Assembly (NCBI RefSeq): GCF_001307295.1
Contig: NZ_CP012700.1
Coordinates: 3,041,001-3,105,000 of the forward strand
Origin: Sphingopyxis macrogoltabida
Lineage (GTDB): Bacteria; Pseudomonadota; Alphaproteobacteria; Sphingomonadales; Sphingomonadaceae
DNA: 64,000 nt
Direction of reading: 5' to 3'
Part shown: positions 54,230 through 62,121 of the stretch, piece after piece
Layout: the number at the start of each line of letters is the position of its first letter
Position numbering within the stretch: the stretch's first letter is position 1
Made by a program: the position numbers and the translations under genes
Notes under the pieces: generated by a model
What the model saw: only the letters and a program-made list of their open reading frames with translations
Database searches by the model: none
What the model was told of the DNA's origin: nothing

Positions 54230-54961
54230 TCAGCTGCGGTTTTTGAAGCGCCAGCTGTCGTTGCCCGTCTCGACGATATCGCAGTGGTGGGTGACGCGGT
54301 CGAGCAGCGCCGTGGTCATCTTGGGATCGCCGAACACGGTCGGCCATTCGCCGAAGGCGAGGTTCGTGGTGATGATGACGCTGGTCCGCTCATAAAGCTT
54401 GCTGATGAGGTGGAACAGCAACTGCCCTCCCGAGCGGGCGAACGGCAGATAACCGAGCTCGTCGAGCACGATCAGGTCGAGCCGCGACAGCTGCGCCGCC
54501 AGGGTCCCGCCTTTGCCGATCCGGGTCTCCTCTTCGAGGCGTGTCACCAGATCGACGGTGTTGAAGTAGCGGGCGCGAGCGCCCCTTCGCACGACATTGG
54601 CGGTGATCGCGATGGCGAGGTGGGTCTTGCCTGTCCCCGTGCCGCCGACCAGCACGATATTGCGGCGAGGCGGGAGGAAGGAGCCATCGTGAAGGGAGCG
54701 GATCATCTCCTCATTGATCGGTGTGCCCTCGAAGCTGAACCGCTCCAGGTCCTTCACCACGGGCAGCCTCGCAGCCGTCATCCGATAGCGGATGGAGGCT
54801 GCATCCCGGTGGGTCGCCTCAGCACGGAGCAGGTCGGTCAGTATCTCCATGGTGGTGCGCTTGCGCTGGAGGCCGGTGGTGACCGCCTCGTCGAACGCCG
54901 CCGCCATGCCCTTGAGTCCGAGGCCGCGCATCGTGTCGATCATATCATGCCGCTGCATCAT
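54230..54961 (-). CDS. istB: IS21 helper ATPase IstB
   Basis: 243 residues from ATG 54961, which overlaps the istA stop region. DnaA/DnaC-like AAA+ ATPase: Walker [13 protein letters not shown], Walker [13 protein letters not shown], sensor segment [18 protein letters not shown], and the arginine-rich end [17 protein letters not shown]. IstB loads on target DNA and activates the IstA transposase. Confidence 0.94.
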   Translation of the reverse strand: MMQRHDMIDTMRGLGLKGMAAAFDEAVTTGLQRKRTTMEILTDLLRAEATHRDAASIRYRMTAARLPVVKDLERFSFEGTPINEEMIRSLHDGSFLPPRRNIVLVGGTGTGKTHLAIAITANVVRRGARARYFNTVDLVTRLEEETRIGKGGTLAAQLSRLDLIVLDELGYLPFARSGGQLLFHLISKLYERTSVIITTNLAFGEWPTVFGDPKMTTALLDRVTHHCDIVETGNDSWRFKNRS

Positions 54962-56459
54962 AGCCTCGCAGCAGATCATAGCGGGCACAGTCGGCGAGCG
55001 GAGGATGCTGCAGCATCCGGTCTTCCGAAGTGACGATGCTGTGGGGTGTCGCCGGCTCGCGGCGCCGGGAGAGGATGTTGAGGATCAGCTCGTCGCTGGC
55101 CGTTCCGTTCGCCAACGCTTCGCGCACGGCAGCCTCTACCGGCTCCAGGCCATCGGTGAGCACCGCCGAGAGGACCCGCACGAACCTGCGATCGGCCTCG
55201 TCCCCGGTGCCGAGCCTTCGCCGTAATCGGTGCAGGGCGGGCGGCAGATCCCAGTCCTGGAACGGTGCGCCGTTACGCAGCGCGCCGGGCTTGTGCGCGA
55301 GGACCGGCAGATAATGCCAGGGATCGTATATCGTGCGGTTCCGACCGAAGTGGCGCTCATGCTCCCCGACGATCGCATCGCCGCAGCGTATGACGATGCG
55401 ATCGGCATAGGAGCGCACCTGAACGGTCCGGCGTGCGGCCGTCGACATGACCGAGTAGCGGTTGCGATCGAAGCTGATGAGGCAGGTGCCGGTGACGGCA
55501 TGCTCGCTCTCATGGAAGCCGTCGAACGGTGCCAGGATCGGCTGCAGGGCCGGTCGCTCCATATCCAGCGCCTCGGCGACGGTAATATCCCCGCGTTCGG
55601 GATGGGCATGATGCTCGGCCCAGCGCCGGCACTCGGCCTCCAGCCACCCGTTGAGCTCGGCCAGGCTGGCGAACCGGAGTCGCGGCTGGAAGAAGCGGCC
55701 TCGGATCGTCTGGACCTGCTGCTCGACCTGGCCCTTCTCCCATCCCGCCGCCGGCGAGCAGGCGGTCGGCTCGACCATGTAATGATCGGTCATGATCAGG
55801 AAGCGGCGGTTGAACACACGCTCCTTGCCGGTGAACACGGCCGTCACCGCCGTCTTCATATTATCGTAGATACCGCGTCGCGGCACACCGCCGAAGAACG
55901 CGAACGCCCGGGCATGGGCATCGAACAGCATCTCCTGGCCCTCGCGCGGATAGGCCCGGACATAGGGTGCGCGCGAGTCGCAGAGACGCATATGCGCCAC
56001 CTTCACCCGCATCGGCTTGCCGGCGATCTCCACATCCTCGTGGCTCCAGTCGAACTGGTAGGCCTCACCCGGCTGGAAGGTCATCGGGATGAACGCCGGT
56101 GCGCCTTCGCCAGCATCCTTCCGCCGCGCAGCACGCCAGCGCGCCGCATAGCGGCGCACCGCATCATAGGATCCATCGAACCCCTCGCGCACCAGCAGGT
56201 CATGGATACGCGTCATCCGTAGCCGATCGCGGCGGCCGCGACCTTCGTTCTCCTCAAGCAGCGCATCGAGACGATCCTGATAAGGACCGATCCGCGGCAG
56301 CGGCTGGACTTTGCGCTGATAGTTGAACGCCGCCTCCGGCGACCGGATCGCTTTGCGGACGACCTTCCGCGACAAACGAAGGTCACGAGCGATCGCCTTG
56401 ATCGCCTTACCCGCTGCATGCTCACGCCGAATCCGAACCACTGTCTCCACGATCAACAT
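54945..56459 (-). CDS. istA: IS21 transposase IstA
   Basis: 504 residues. Helix-turn-helix ([27 protein letters not shown]), then the integrase core with [12 protein letters not shown] (first Asp), [12 protein letters not shown] (second Asp) and the Glu in [20 protein letters not shown]-terminal IstA domain follows. Complete. Confidence 0.94.
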   Translation of the reverse strand: MLIVETVVRIRREHAAGKAIKAIARDLRLSRKVVRKAIRSPEAAFNYQRKVQPLPRIGPYQDRLDALLEENEGRGRRDRLRMTRIHDLLVREGFDGSYDAVRRYAARWRAARRKDAGEGAPAFIPMTFQPGEAYQFDWSHEDVEIAGKPMRVKVAHMRLCDSRAPYVRAYPREGQEMLFDAHARAFAFFGGVPRRGIYDNMKTAVTAVFTGKERVFNRRFLIMTDHYMVEPTACSPAAGWEKGQVEQQVQTIRGRFFQPRLRFASLAELNGWLEAECRRWAEHHAHPERGDITVAEALDMERPALQPILAPFDGFHESEHAVTGTCLISFDRNRYSVMSTAARRTVQVRSYADRIVIRCGDAIVGEHERHFGRNRTIYDPWHYLPVLAHKPGALRNGAPFQDWDLPPALHRLRRRLGTGDEADRRFVRVLSAVLTDGLEPVEAAVREALANGTASDELILNILSRRREPATPHSIVTSEDRMLQHPPLADCARYDLLRGYDAAA

Positions 56460-56571
56460 CCCGTTCTCGCCAACTGATCAAAACCAGTCGGCCGACTAAA
56501 TCCCCGGGATGAAGGGGTCCTTTTTGCACGCCGATCACCCCACGAAGGGGGTGCCTATTGCACGCTGATCC

Positions 56572-57690
56572 TCAGTCAACCAGCCATTCGGGCCGGTGCT
56601 CCAATACCTGCACAGCAAAGTCGCTGGCCTCGACCTGCTCCTGCTCGCCCTCAATATACCGCAGGAACTGACGATATCCTTCCGGACGCACAGCGAAATC
56701 GTCGGGGAGTTCGATATGAACCGAGATGTGCTTCGCTCCGAACGGAATTCCGAACGTGGGCGCCTCGATCGTCCAATAACGACCCGACAGGACCCCGTAC
56801 ATCTCGCCGTGAAAGACAACCGCGCAGGTGCTGACATCGGAGGTGATCGAGCCGCTGACCGAGCGATTGTGCGAGGTGTCGTTGAACGGTTCGTCGTAGA
56901 TATAATGGATTTTGATGCCATTCGGCAGTTCGGCGGTCTCGTGGCGGGCGAAGGTGCCTTCTTCGCGCCGTTCGGAGATCGGCCGGAACCGCCGCGACCC
57001 AGTCTTGCGCGCATGTGTACCCTCCATGTGCCGAACTTCAACGTTGCCCGGCAACGTATAAAAGCGGTGATAAAGATAGTTCGCGAGCCAGAAGCGCTTC
57101 TGCAGTGGATCGCCGTCATAGGGATCCTCGACAGTGTTTTGCTCCATCCGGTTGCCAAGGAGCGTGACCTCGGTCCAGTCGGCATCGAGCGAGCGCTCGC
57201 CTTCACTGGCGATCAGCCCCGTCACCTCGACGACATCGCCGATGTCGTTTCCGTCGGTGTCGAAACGGCGTAGGCGACCGTAGACGCCTTCACGTTCGCA
57301 CAGGATGGTCTCGTGAACACGGCCGTCCTTGCAGGAGCGGTAGCGCAGGCCCCGCTTGTTGGACGGGAGCGACGCGACCTTGGCGCCCATTCCGAAATTC
57401 TTGTCGAGACCCTTTTCTTTGCGGATGGACGCCGCGAGATTGGTCATCCGTGCAAGCTCTTCCTCATCCATCCCAGGACCGTTGTTCCAGATCGTGAGCT
57501 TGGGGGTGCCTTGAACGTCGCTGACAAGGAATTCTACCTTTCCGTCCTCAGGCGCATCAGCGGCCGCTTCAAGAGCGTTTTTGAACAGCTCGCGGACCAT
57601 CATGACCTTGGGACAGCGTTCGATCGTGCTGGTGACCAGAAAGTCTTGGTCATCGACGCGAATGGCTGAAACCTGACTATCGGCGCTCAT
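56572..57690 (-). CDS. GHKL-type ATPase (MORC/Hsp90-like), possible defence protein
   Basis: 372 residues. The ATP site is in the N-terminal 110: N-box ELFKNALEAA (Glu34, Asn38), G1 box WNNGPGM where the usual Asp is Asn69, and G2 NFGMGAK (100-104). The rest has a transducer-like part (EVTLLGNRMEQNTVEDP, FWLANYLYHRFYTLPGNVEVR) without a recognised effector domain. GHKL ATPases of this kind occur in mobile elements and conflict systems. The stop codon TGA coincides with the outermost TGA of the IS21 end, so the C-terminus may be cut. It follows a small gene on the same strand by 9 bp. Confidence 0.78.
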   Translation of the reverse strand: MSADSQVSAIRVDDQDFLVTSTIERCPKVMMVRELFKNALEAAADAPEDGKVEFLVSDVQGTPKLTIWNNGPGMDEEELARMTNLAASIRKEKGLDKNFGMGAKVASLPSNKRGLRYRSCKDGRVHETILCEREGVYGRLRRFDTDGNDIGDVVEVTGLIASEGERSLDADWTEVTLLGNRMEQNTVEDPYDGDPLQKRFWLANYLYHRFYTLPGNVEVRHMEGTHARKTGSRRFRPISERREEGTFARHETAELPNGIKIHYIYDEPFNDTSHNRSVSGSITSDVSTCAVVFHGEMYGVLSGRYWTIEAPTFGIPFGAKHISVHIELPDDFAVRPEGYRQFLRYIEGEQEQVEASDFAVQVLEHRPEWLVD

Positions 57691-57699
57691 GCTCTCTCC

Positions 57700-57930
57700 T
57701 TAGAGTTTGAACCGGGCTCTCCGACGGGCATTCGGTCCTTGGAACCGCGCCTCGACCTTCCCGACCTCGTCCCGCAATGCCTTCAGGATCCTCTTCACCT
57801 CGGCTTCGTCCCAAGCGTAGAGCTGCGTATTCGAGAGATTGCCGATCCGCTCGATCGCTTCGAGAGCCTTGTCCGTGCGATTCTCTGCCAGCTCCCGAAA
57901 CTTGCCCCTCTTCTTGTCAGTATCCGCCAT
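57700..57930 (-). CDS. Small helical protein paired with the GHKL ATPase
   Basis: 76 residues from ATG 57930 (AAGG upstream). It reads KKRGKFRELAENRTDKALEA, RIGNLSNTQLYAWDEAEVKRI, then a basic end RRRARFKL. I have seen this FRELAENRT...IGNLSN type as a small gene near plasmid or island genes, but its function is unknown. It is 9 bp upstream of the ATPase and shares its promoter region (57931-58207), which also faces the next operon. Confidence 0.72.
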   Translation of the reverse strand: MADTDKKRGKFRELAENRTDKALEAIERIGNLSNTQLYAWDEAEVKRILKALRDEVGKVEARFQGPNARRRARFKL

Positions 57931-57979
57931 TTTTAACCTTCTGAAGCATGCATGATTCGCATTATGCCTACGCGAAAAT

Positions 57980-58012
57980 ATCATATTCGTCTAATACTGT
58001 GGAAAATATGAT
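57980..58012. promoter_or_regulatory. Inverted repeat ATCATATT-N17-AATATGAT in the divergent gap
   Basis: Perfect 8-bp arms in an AT-rich segment, 50-80 bp upstream of the small minus-strand gene and about 200 bp before the plus-strand operon. The 277-bp gap contains no gene. Operator role for a regulator not encoded nearby is a guess. Confidence 0.4.
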
Positions 58013-58207
58013 GCGCTGCCTTACATAATTTGCGGAAAAATTGGTGCAAATTTCCTCAATATGGATCGCAATCTTATGACACACTCCCCAATGGATGGCC
58101 CATAGAAAGGCACAAGGCGGAACGCTCCACAGCGGCAATGAGAGGATGACCCGAGCATTTTTAATAGTTATGGAAACGGTGCAGCGTCAGAACGGTGAGA
58201 TCAGCAA

Positions 58208-58936
58208 TTGCAGAACAGATATGTTGGCGACGCCGGCGACTATGTAAAGCTCGCCCTCCTTCGCGCGTTGTCGCCAGGCTTGAAGCTTGGCGTTGCTTGG
58301 TATTTGTACCCAGATGAGGGCCACAATGATGATGGGAAGCACATCGCGTATCTGAAAAACGCGTCACATTGGCGCCATCTCGACCCCACGCTGTTTGATC
58401 ATCTTGGCAGTATCGTGGAGTCGGGTCGAAATGTTGCGGCGATCGAGCGCAGGTGCGGATTGGAGGCCATGTATTCTAGCGAATTGCTAGATCACCAAAA
58501 GCTTCATTCTCGACTCCGGTCAGATGCACGCGCAGACTGGTTCGCCCGTGTGAACCAACAAATGCAGAACTGCGAGCTTGTCTTTGCCGATCCAGACAAT
58601 GGCCTAACCGACGACCAGCCAGCACGTCGTAGCAAGCCTCGCTTCGGGAAGAGCCTGCCTATCACAGAAGCGCTTACCCTCGCGGCAGGCCGATCCGCGC
58701 TGATCTACCATCATAATAGCCGGTTCAAGGGTGGCCATGATCTTGAAGTCGATCATTGGCTTGGCAAGCTCGGCGAGAACAGTCTCGCCATCCGTGCCAA
58801 CGCCTACAGCTGCCGAACGTTCTTTCTCGTCAATCCCACAAAGCTTTTGGTGGAACGGGCGCGCGCCTTCTGCGCGACCTGGCGCGATCACAAAGTTCGC
58901 CTGCACAAAAGAGCTGGCTCGTCCGCCTCGTCCTAA
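58208..58936 (+). CDS. Uncharacterised conserved protein, first gene of the 58-63 kb cluster
   Basis: 242 residues from TTG 58208 with GGTGAG upstream; the N-terminus MQNRYVGDAGDYVKLALLRAL is the conserved start of a widespread unnamed family, which supports the TTG. Later conserved-looking segments are CELVFADPDNGL and ALIYHHNSRFKGGHDLEVDHW. The FADPDNG strand-loop resembles the DPP-type site of Rossmann methyltransferases such as RlmJ, but I cannot show an S-adenosylmethionine site, so the function stays open. Next gene begins 126 bp downstream on the same strand, with lower GC than the transfer genes. Confidence 0.75.
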   Translation: MQNRYVGDAGDYVKLALLRALSPGLKLGVAWYLYPDEGHNDDGKHIAYLKNASHWRHLDPTLFDHLGSIVESGRNVAAIERRCGLEAMYSSELLDHQKLHSRLRSDARADWFARVNQQMQNCELVFADPDNGLTDDQPARRSKPRFGKSLPITEALTLAAGRSALIYHHNSRFKGGHDLEVDHWLGKLGENSLAIRANAYSCRTFFLVNPTKLLVERARAFCATWRDHKVRLHKRAGSSASS

Positions 58937-59062
58937 AATTGGCTCGGCGCCCTCCGATTTCCCATCTGTCCGATCGAGCCTAAGTGGCGTAACATAGTGG
59001 AGTCTCCCTCAACTTATGCAGCTCGGCCGAGCCGCGTCGGACAAATTTGAGTGAGATAGTTT

Positions 59063-60535
59063 TTGCCTTCCGTTGGAGCCAAGGGTTTTTGTCAGGATGA
59101 TCATCAAGCCATTCCTGACCTCAAAACTGATCTGGACGAGGGTAATCTGCTGATGCTGCTCGACCTTTTCTCTCCGACTGCGGAGAATAGCAGATTGGCC
59201 ATTACCGATCAGGAATCGAGGGTGGCTGCGAAACCTGCTCATCAACGGCCCAAATCTAGTGCCGATCTGACGCCGCTCTTCGTTCATCCTAACGAAGTGC
59301 TGTTTCTCGATATCGAAACTACTGGGCTGAGCCGCTATTATGACTATGTAACGCTCATCGGCTTCGCCATCGGCGGCAAATATGAGGTCGTTCTTGCGGG
59401 AGAGGATCCTCAGCCATTTCTTAATGCGCTCGCAAACGCTCACAGTTTGGTCACATTCAACGGCTCGGGATTCGACCTCGCATTTTTGGAAGATCTGATC
59501 GGAGAGATCCGGTGGCCCGCGCATCATGTCGATCTTCGATATAGTTGCCGGTCTATGGGGCTATCGGGAGGCCAGAAAGAGATAGAACGGATTCTGGGTA
59601 TCGATTGCCGCGCCGGTGTTGAGGACGTCGACGGGGCAGGCGCGGTTATTCTCTGGCACCGCTACATGCGCGGCGATCGGATCGCTTTGCGGCAACTTAT
59701 CGAATATAATCGTGCGGACATCCAAGCGATGCAGCTAATTCTCGATCACGTAGTTCGAGCGCGGACGACTAGCGACCTATTCTTACGGCCAGATCAGTTG
59801 CGAGGCTTATGCCTCGCGCGATTGAAACGATCAGGTTTCGCAAATGCCGATGCAGTCCTGCCCCCGCCTCCAACAGATCTTCGCAGCGTCGTTCACTTTA
59901 TGGACTTGTTCGGAGGCACGCCTGCTGAGACCGCAACCGTGGTCGGCCTCGATCTCACCGGGTCGGCAGAACGGCTTTCCGGCTTTTGCCGCATGCGCGG
60001 ATGCGAAGCCGAGACAACTACATTAGGCGACGACTCTGCGATTATCGATGCCGTCTTGGCGTCTGAACCGGATCTGGTTTCGATCGACTCACCGCTCTGC
60101 TTGCCGGTGGGCAGGACTAAGGTGACAGACGACGACCCCGCCCGAAATGAGGCTGGAATTTTGCGAGTCAGCGAGCGGATACTCAAACGGAGGGGCATCA
60201 ACGTCTATCCCTGCCTGTTGCCGAGTATGCAAAAGCTTACCGAGCGCGGAATCAGGCTGGCGGCCGCCCTGCGCAATCAGGGCTTGCAGGTGATCGAATG
60301 CTATCCTGGTGCTGCCCAAGATATCATGGGGATCCCACGCAAGGGTGCGGGTGAGGAATGGTTGAAGCTAGGACTGTCGGAATTTGGCGTCACCGGACGG
60401 TTCAAAAACGACAAGCTCACGCATGACGAACTTGATGCGATTACCTGTTCTCTTGTAGGGTTTTTCCATCTGGCTGGCCGCACCGAAGCGCTCGGCGGAG
60501 AAGGCGAAGAACCGATGCTAGTACCAAAGATATGA
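59063..60535 (+). CDS. DEDD exonuclease-like domain fused to DUF429 nuclease-like domain
   Basis: 490 residues from TTG 59063; ATG 59153 with GAGG upstream would remove 30 residues and is equally likely. Domain 1 (about 75-235) is a YprB-type RNase H-like fold with VLFLDIETTGL (Asp83, Glu85), VTFNGSGFDLAFLE (Asn133, Asp138) and EYNRADIQAM (Asp219). Domain 2 (about 290-475) is DUF429, also RNase H-like, with VVGLDLTG (Asp297), VSIDSPL (Asp342), VIECYPG (Glu412) and THDELDAI (Asp455/458). Both acidic sets look complete, so two nuclease sites in one chain. The kinase gene starts inside its stop (ATGA). Confidence 0.85.
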   Translation: MPSVGAKGFCQDDHQAIPDLKTDLDEGNLLMLLDLFSPTAENSRLAITDQESRVAAKPAHQRPKSSADLTPLFVHPNEVLFLDIETTGLSRYYDYVTLIGFAIGGKYEVVLAGEDPQPFLNALANAHSLVTFNGSGFDLAFLEDLIGEIRWPAHHVDLRYSCRSMGLSGGQKEIERILGIDCRAGVEDVDGAGAVILWHRYMRGDRIALRQLIEYNRADIQAMQLILDHVVRARTTSDLFLRPDQLRGLCLARLKRSGFANADAVLPPPPTDLRSVVHFMDLFGGTPAETATVVGLDLTGSAERLSGFCRMRGCEAETTTLGDDSAIIDAVLASEPDLVSIDSPLCLPVGRTKVTDDDPARNEAGILRVSERILKRRGINVYPCLLPSMQKLTERGIRLAAALRNQGLQVIECYPGAAQDIMGIPRKGAGEEWLKLGLSEFGVTGRFKNDKLTHDELDAITCSLVGFFHLAGRTEALGGEGEEPMLVPKI

Positions 60536-61065
60536 GCCAAGCCCGCGTGATCGTGATTAGCGGTGAAGTGGCCGCAGGGAAGACAACCGCGGCGAAATTG
60601 CTTCGCAGCCAAGGGTTCCAATATGCACGCATAAGTCAGGCAATTCGGACGCGCTGGGACGGCTCATTTGGGGAAAAGCCGCCCCGAAGCTGGTACCAAG
60701 ACATGGGGATGCAGCTGCATCGCGAAATCGGGCAGTGGGCGCTGTGCCAAGAGACCCTCGATCTCATACCCGACCCCTCGGTGGATTTCGTGATCGACGG
60801 CGCCCGATGGCATGAGGACATATCTTTTTTCAGGACGCAATTTGGATCGGATATGCTACATATCCACCTAGTCGCATCCGCCGACGTGCGCAAAATGCGC
60901 TTCGACGCGCGCGAAAAGGATGTCTCTTTCGAAGAGGCTGATGCAGACGAGGTCGAGCTTGAGGTCAAAGAGCTGAACCTGAATGCCGACATGGTCTTCG
61001 ATAATAGTACGAACGATCTCTCCAAGCTGGAAGAGTTTATCAATTTCGTCATGAAAAAGGTTTGA
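60532..61065 (+). CDS. P-loop nucleotide kinase, deoxynucleotide-monophosphate-kinase-like
   Basis: 177 residues. P-loop VISGEVAAGKTTAAKLL (10-18), then ARISQAIRTRW, a middle DFVIDGARWHEDISFFRTQFG with the substrate/Walker-B-like Asp, an Arg-rich lid (RKMRFDAREKD) and VFDNSTNDLSKLEEFI. The layout is that of dephospho-CoA kinase / phage deoxynucleotide kinase relatives. It should phosphorylate a (deoxy)nucleoside monophosphate, perhaps the product of the next gene, 3 bp downstream. Exact substrate unknown. Confidence 0.82.
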   Translation: MSQARVIVISGEVAAGKTTAAKLLRSQGFQYARISQAIRTRWDGSFGEKPPRSWYQDMGMQLHREIGQWALCQETLDLIPDPSVDFVIDGARWHEDISFFRTQFGSDMLHIHLVASADVRKMRFDAREKDVSFEEADADEVELEVKELNLNADMVFDNSTNDLSKLEEFINFVMKKV

Positions 61066-61068
61066 ATC

Positions 61069-62121
61069 ATGCCCGTTAGCATCGTCGTCGGTGGCCAATA
61101 TGGATCCGAAGGCAAAGGCAAGGTAGCGCTAGCGCTAGCGCGGCAGGAACGCGGCGAAGCTGTGGTGGTGAGGGTCGGCGGCCCCAATTCCGGTCATACC
61201 GGTTATGACCGAAGCGGGCGGCGCTGGGTATTGCGACAGCTCCCCGTTGCAGCGGTCGACGGAGTTCGCCTGATCGTGCTCCCCGCGGGATCTTATCTTG
61301 ATCCCGACCTGCTACTTGAAGAAATCGCATCGCTGGGCCTTGCCCCGGAGGATGTTGCCATTAGTCCGCAAGCGCGCGTCATTACATCTGGACATATCGA
61401 CCATGAGGTGAACTCCAAAATCAACCAGTCCATCGGCTCAACCGCGACTGGTACCGGTGCTGCGGTCGTCGCGGCCATTCAGCGGGGCGCGCCAGATGCG
61501 GGCCCGGCCGCTGCCTTCGCTAAGAATGACGATCGACTTAAACCCTATGTCAAATCCACGATTGACCTCTTGCGCCAAGCTCTGGACGAAGGTCGCCGGG
61601 TCATCATCGAAGGAACGCAGGGCTTTGGGCTCTCTCCGCTCCATTCCCCGCATTGGCCCAATGTGACGAGCCGCGACACCAGTGCAGCGGGCTTCCTATC
61701 GGAAGCCGGCCTGGCGCCCACTGATGTCGACGATGTAACACTTGTGCTGCGATGCTGGCCCATTCGGGTATCGGGAAACTCGGGGCCGTTGGAAACCGAG
61801 ACCGATTGGGAGACGGTAACGCGTGAAAGCGGAGCGCACATCGATCTCAGCGAATTTACGAGTGTTACCAAGAAATTACGAAGAGTCGGCCGCTTTGAAT
61901 TCGATATCGCGAAGCAAGCGATCGCGGTGAACATGCCGACGAGGATCGTCCTCAATCACCTCGATCATGTCGATTGGCGCTGCCACGACGGCGCGCTTAC
62001 AGGTGCAGCGCAGGAATTCATTCACTTTGTCGAGCGGGGGCTGAACCGACATGTCGATTGGGTTGGCACGGGTGTGGACAGCTTTGTCAAGCTGGGCCTG
62101 CTATCTGCTCTTCGGGCCTAA
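61069..62121 (+). CDS. Short adenylosuccinate-synthetase homologue, PurZ-like
   Basis: 350 residues, close to phage PurZ and archaeal short PurA, against about 430 for bacterial PurA. The GTP/IMP loop reads GGQYGSEGKGK (8-18): Ser13 replaces the catalytic Asp13 of PurA, a change I recall for PurZ enzymes that make 2-amino-adenylosuccinate from dGMP. His43 (NSGHT) is kept, as are EGTQGFGLS, RVSGNSGP and the C-terminal LRRVGRFEFD. It should join aspartate to a purine nucleotide. A housekeeping copy is unlikely given size, residue change and island context. The downstream gene overlaps it by 71 bases. Confidence 0.88.
   Translation: MPVSIVVGGQYGSEGKGKVALALARQERGEAVVVRVGGPNSGHTGYDRSGRRWVLRQLPVAAVDGVRLIVLPAGSYLDPDLLLEEIASLGLAPEDVAISPQARVITSGHIDHEVNSKINQSIGSTATGTGAAVVAAIQRGAPDAGPAAAFAKNDDRLKPYVKSTIDLLRQALDEGRRVIIEGTQGFGLSPLHSPHWPNVTSRDTSAAGFLSEAGLAPTDVDDVTLVLRCWPIRVSGNSGPLETETDWETVTRESGAHIDLSEFTSVTKKLRRVGRFEFDIAKQAIAVNMPTRIVLNHLDHVDWRCHDGALTGAAQEFIHFVERGLNRHVDWVGTGVDSFVKLGLLSALRA

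Larger units (their letters stand above)
54052..56574 (-). mobile_element. IS21-family element
   Basis: About 2,523 bp with istA and istB on the minus strand. Both ends carry two imperfect copies of a GCGTnnAAnAGGnACCCCC block; aligning them gives outer 28-bp ends starting TG at 54052 and (inverted) 56574. GTCA occurs at both flanks (54048-54051, 56575-56578). Both genes are open, so it may be active. Confidence 0.9.

Noticed and set aside
55230..56222. 330-codon plus-strand open frame
   Set aside because: Antisense to istA; no domain visible.
61124..61141. Tandem GCGCTA repeats in the PurZ-like gene
   Set aside because: They simply encode VALALA in frame; too short to be a separate repeat element.
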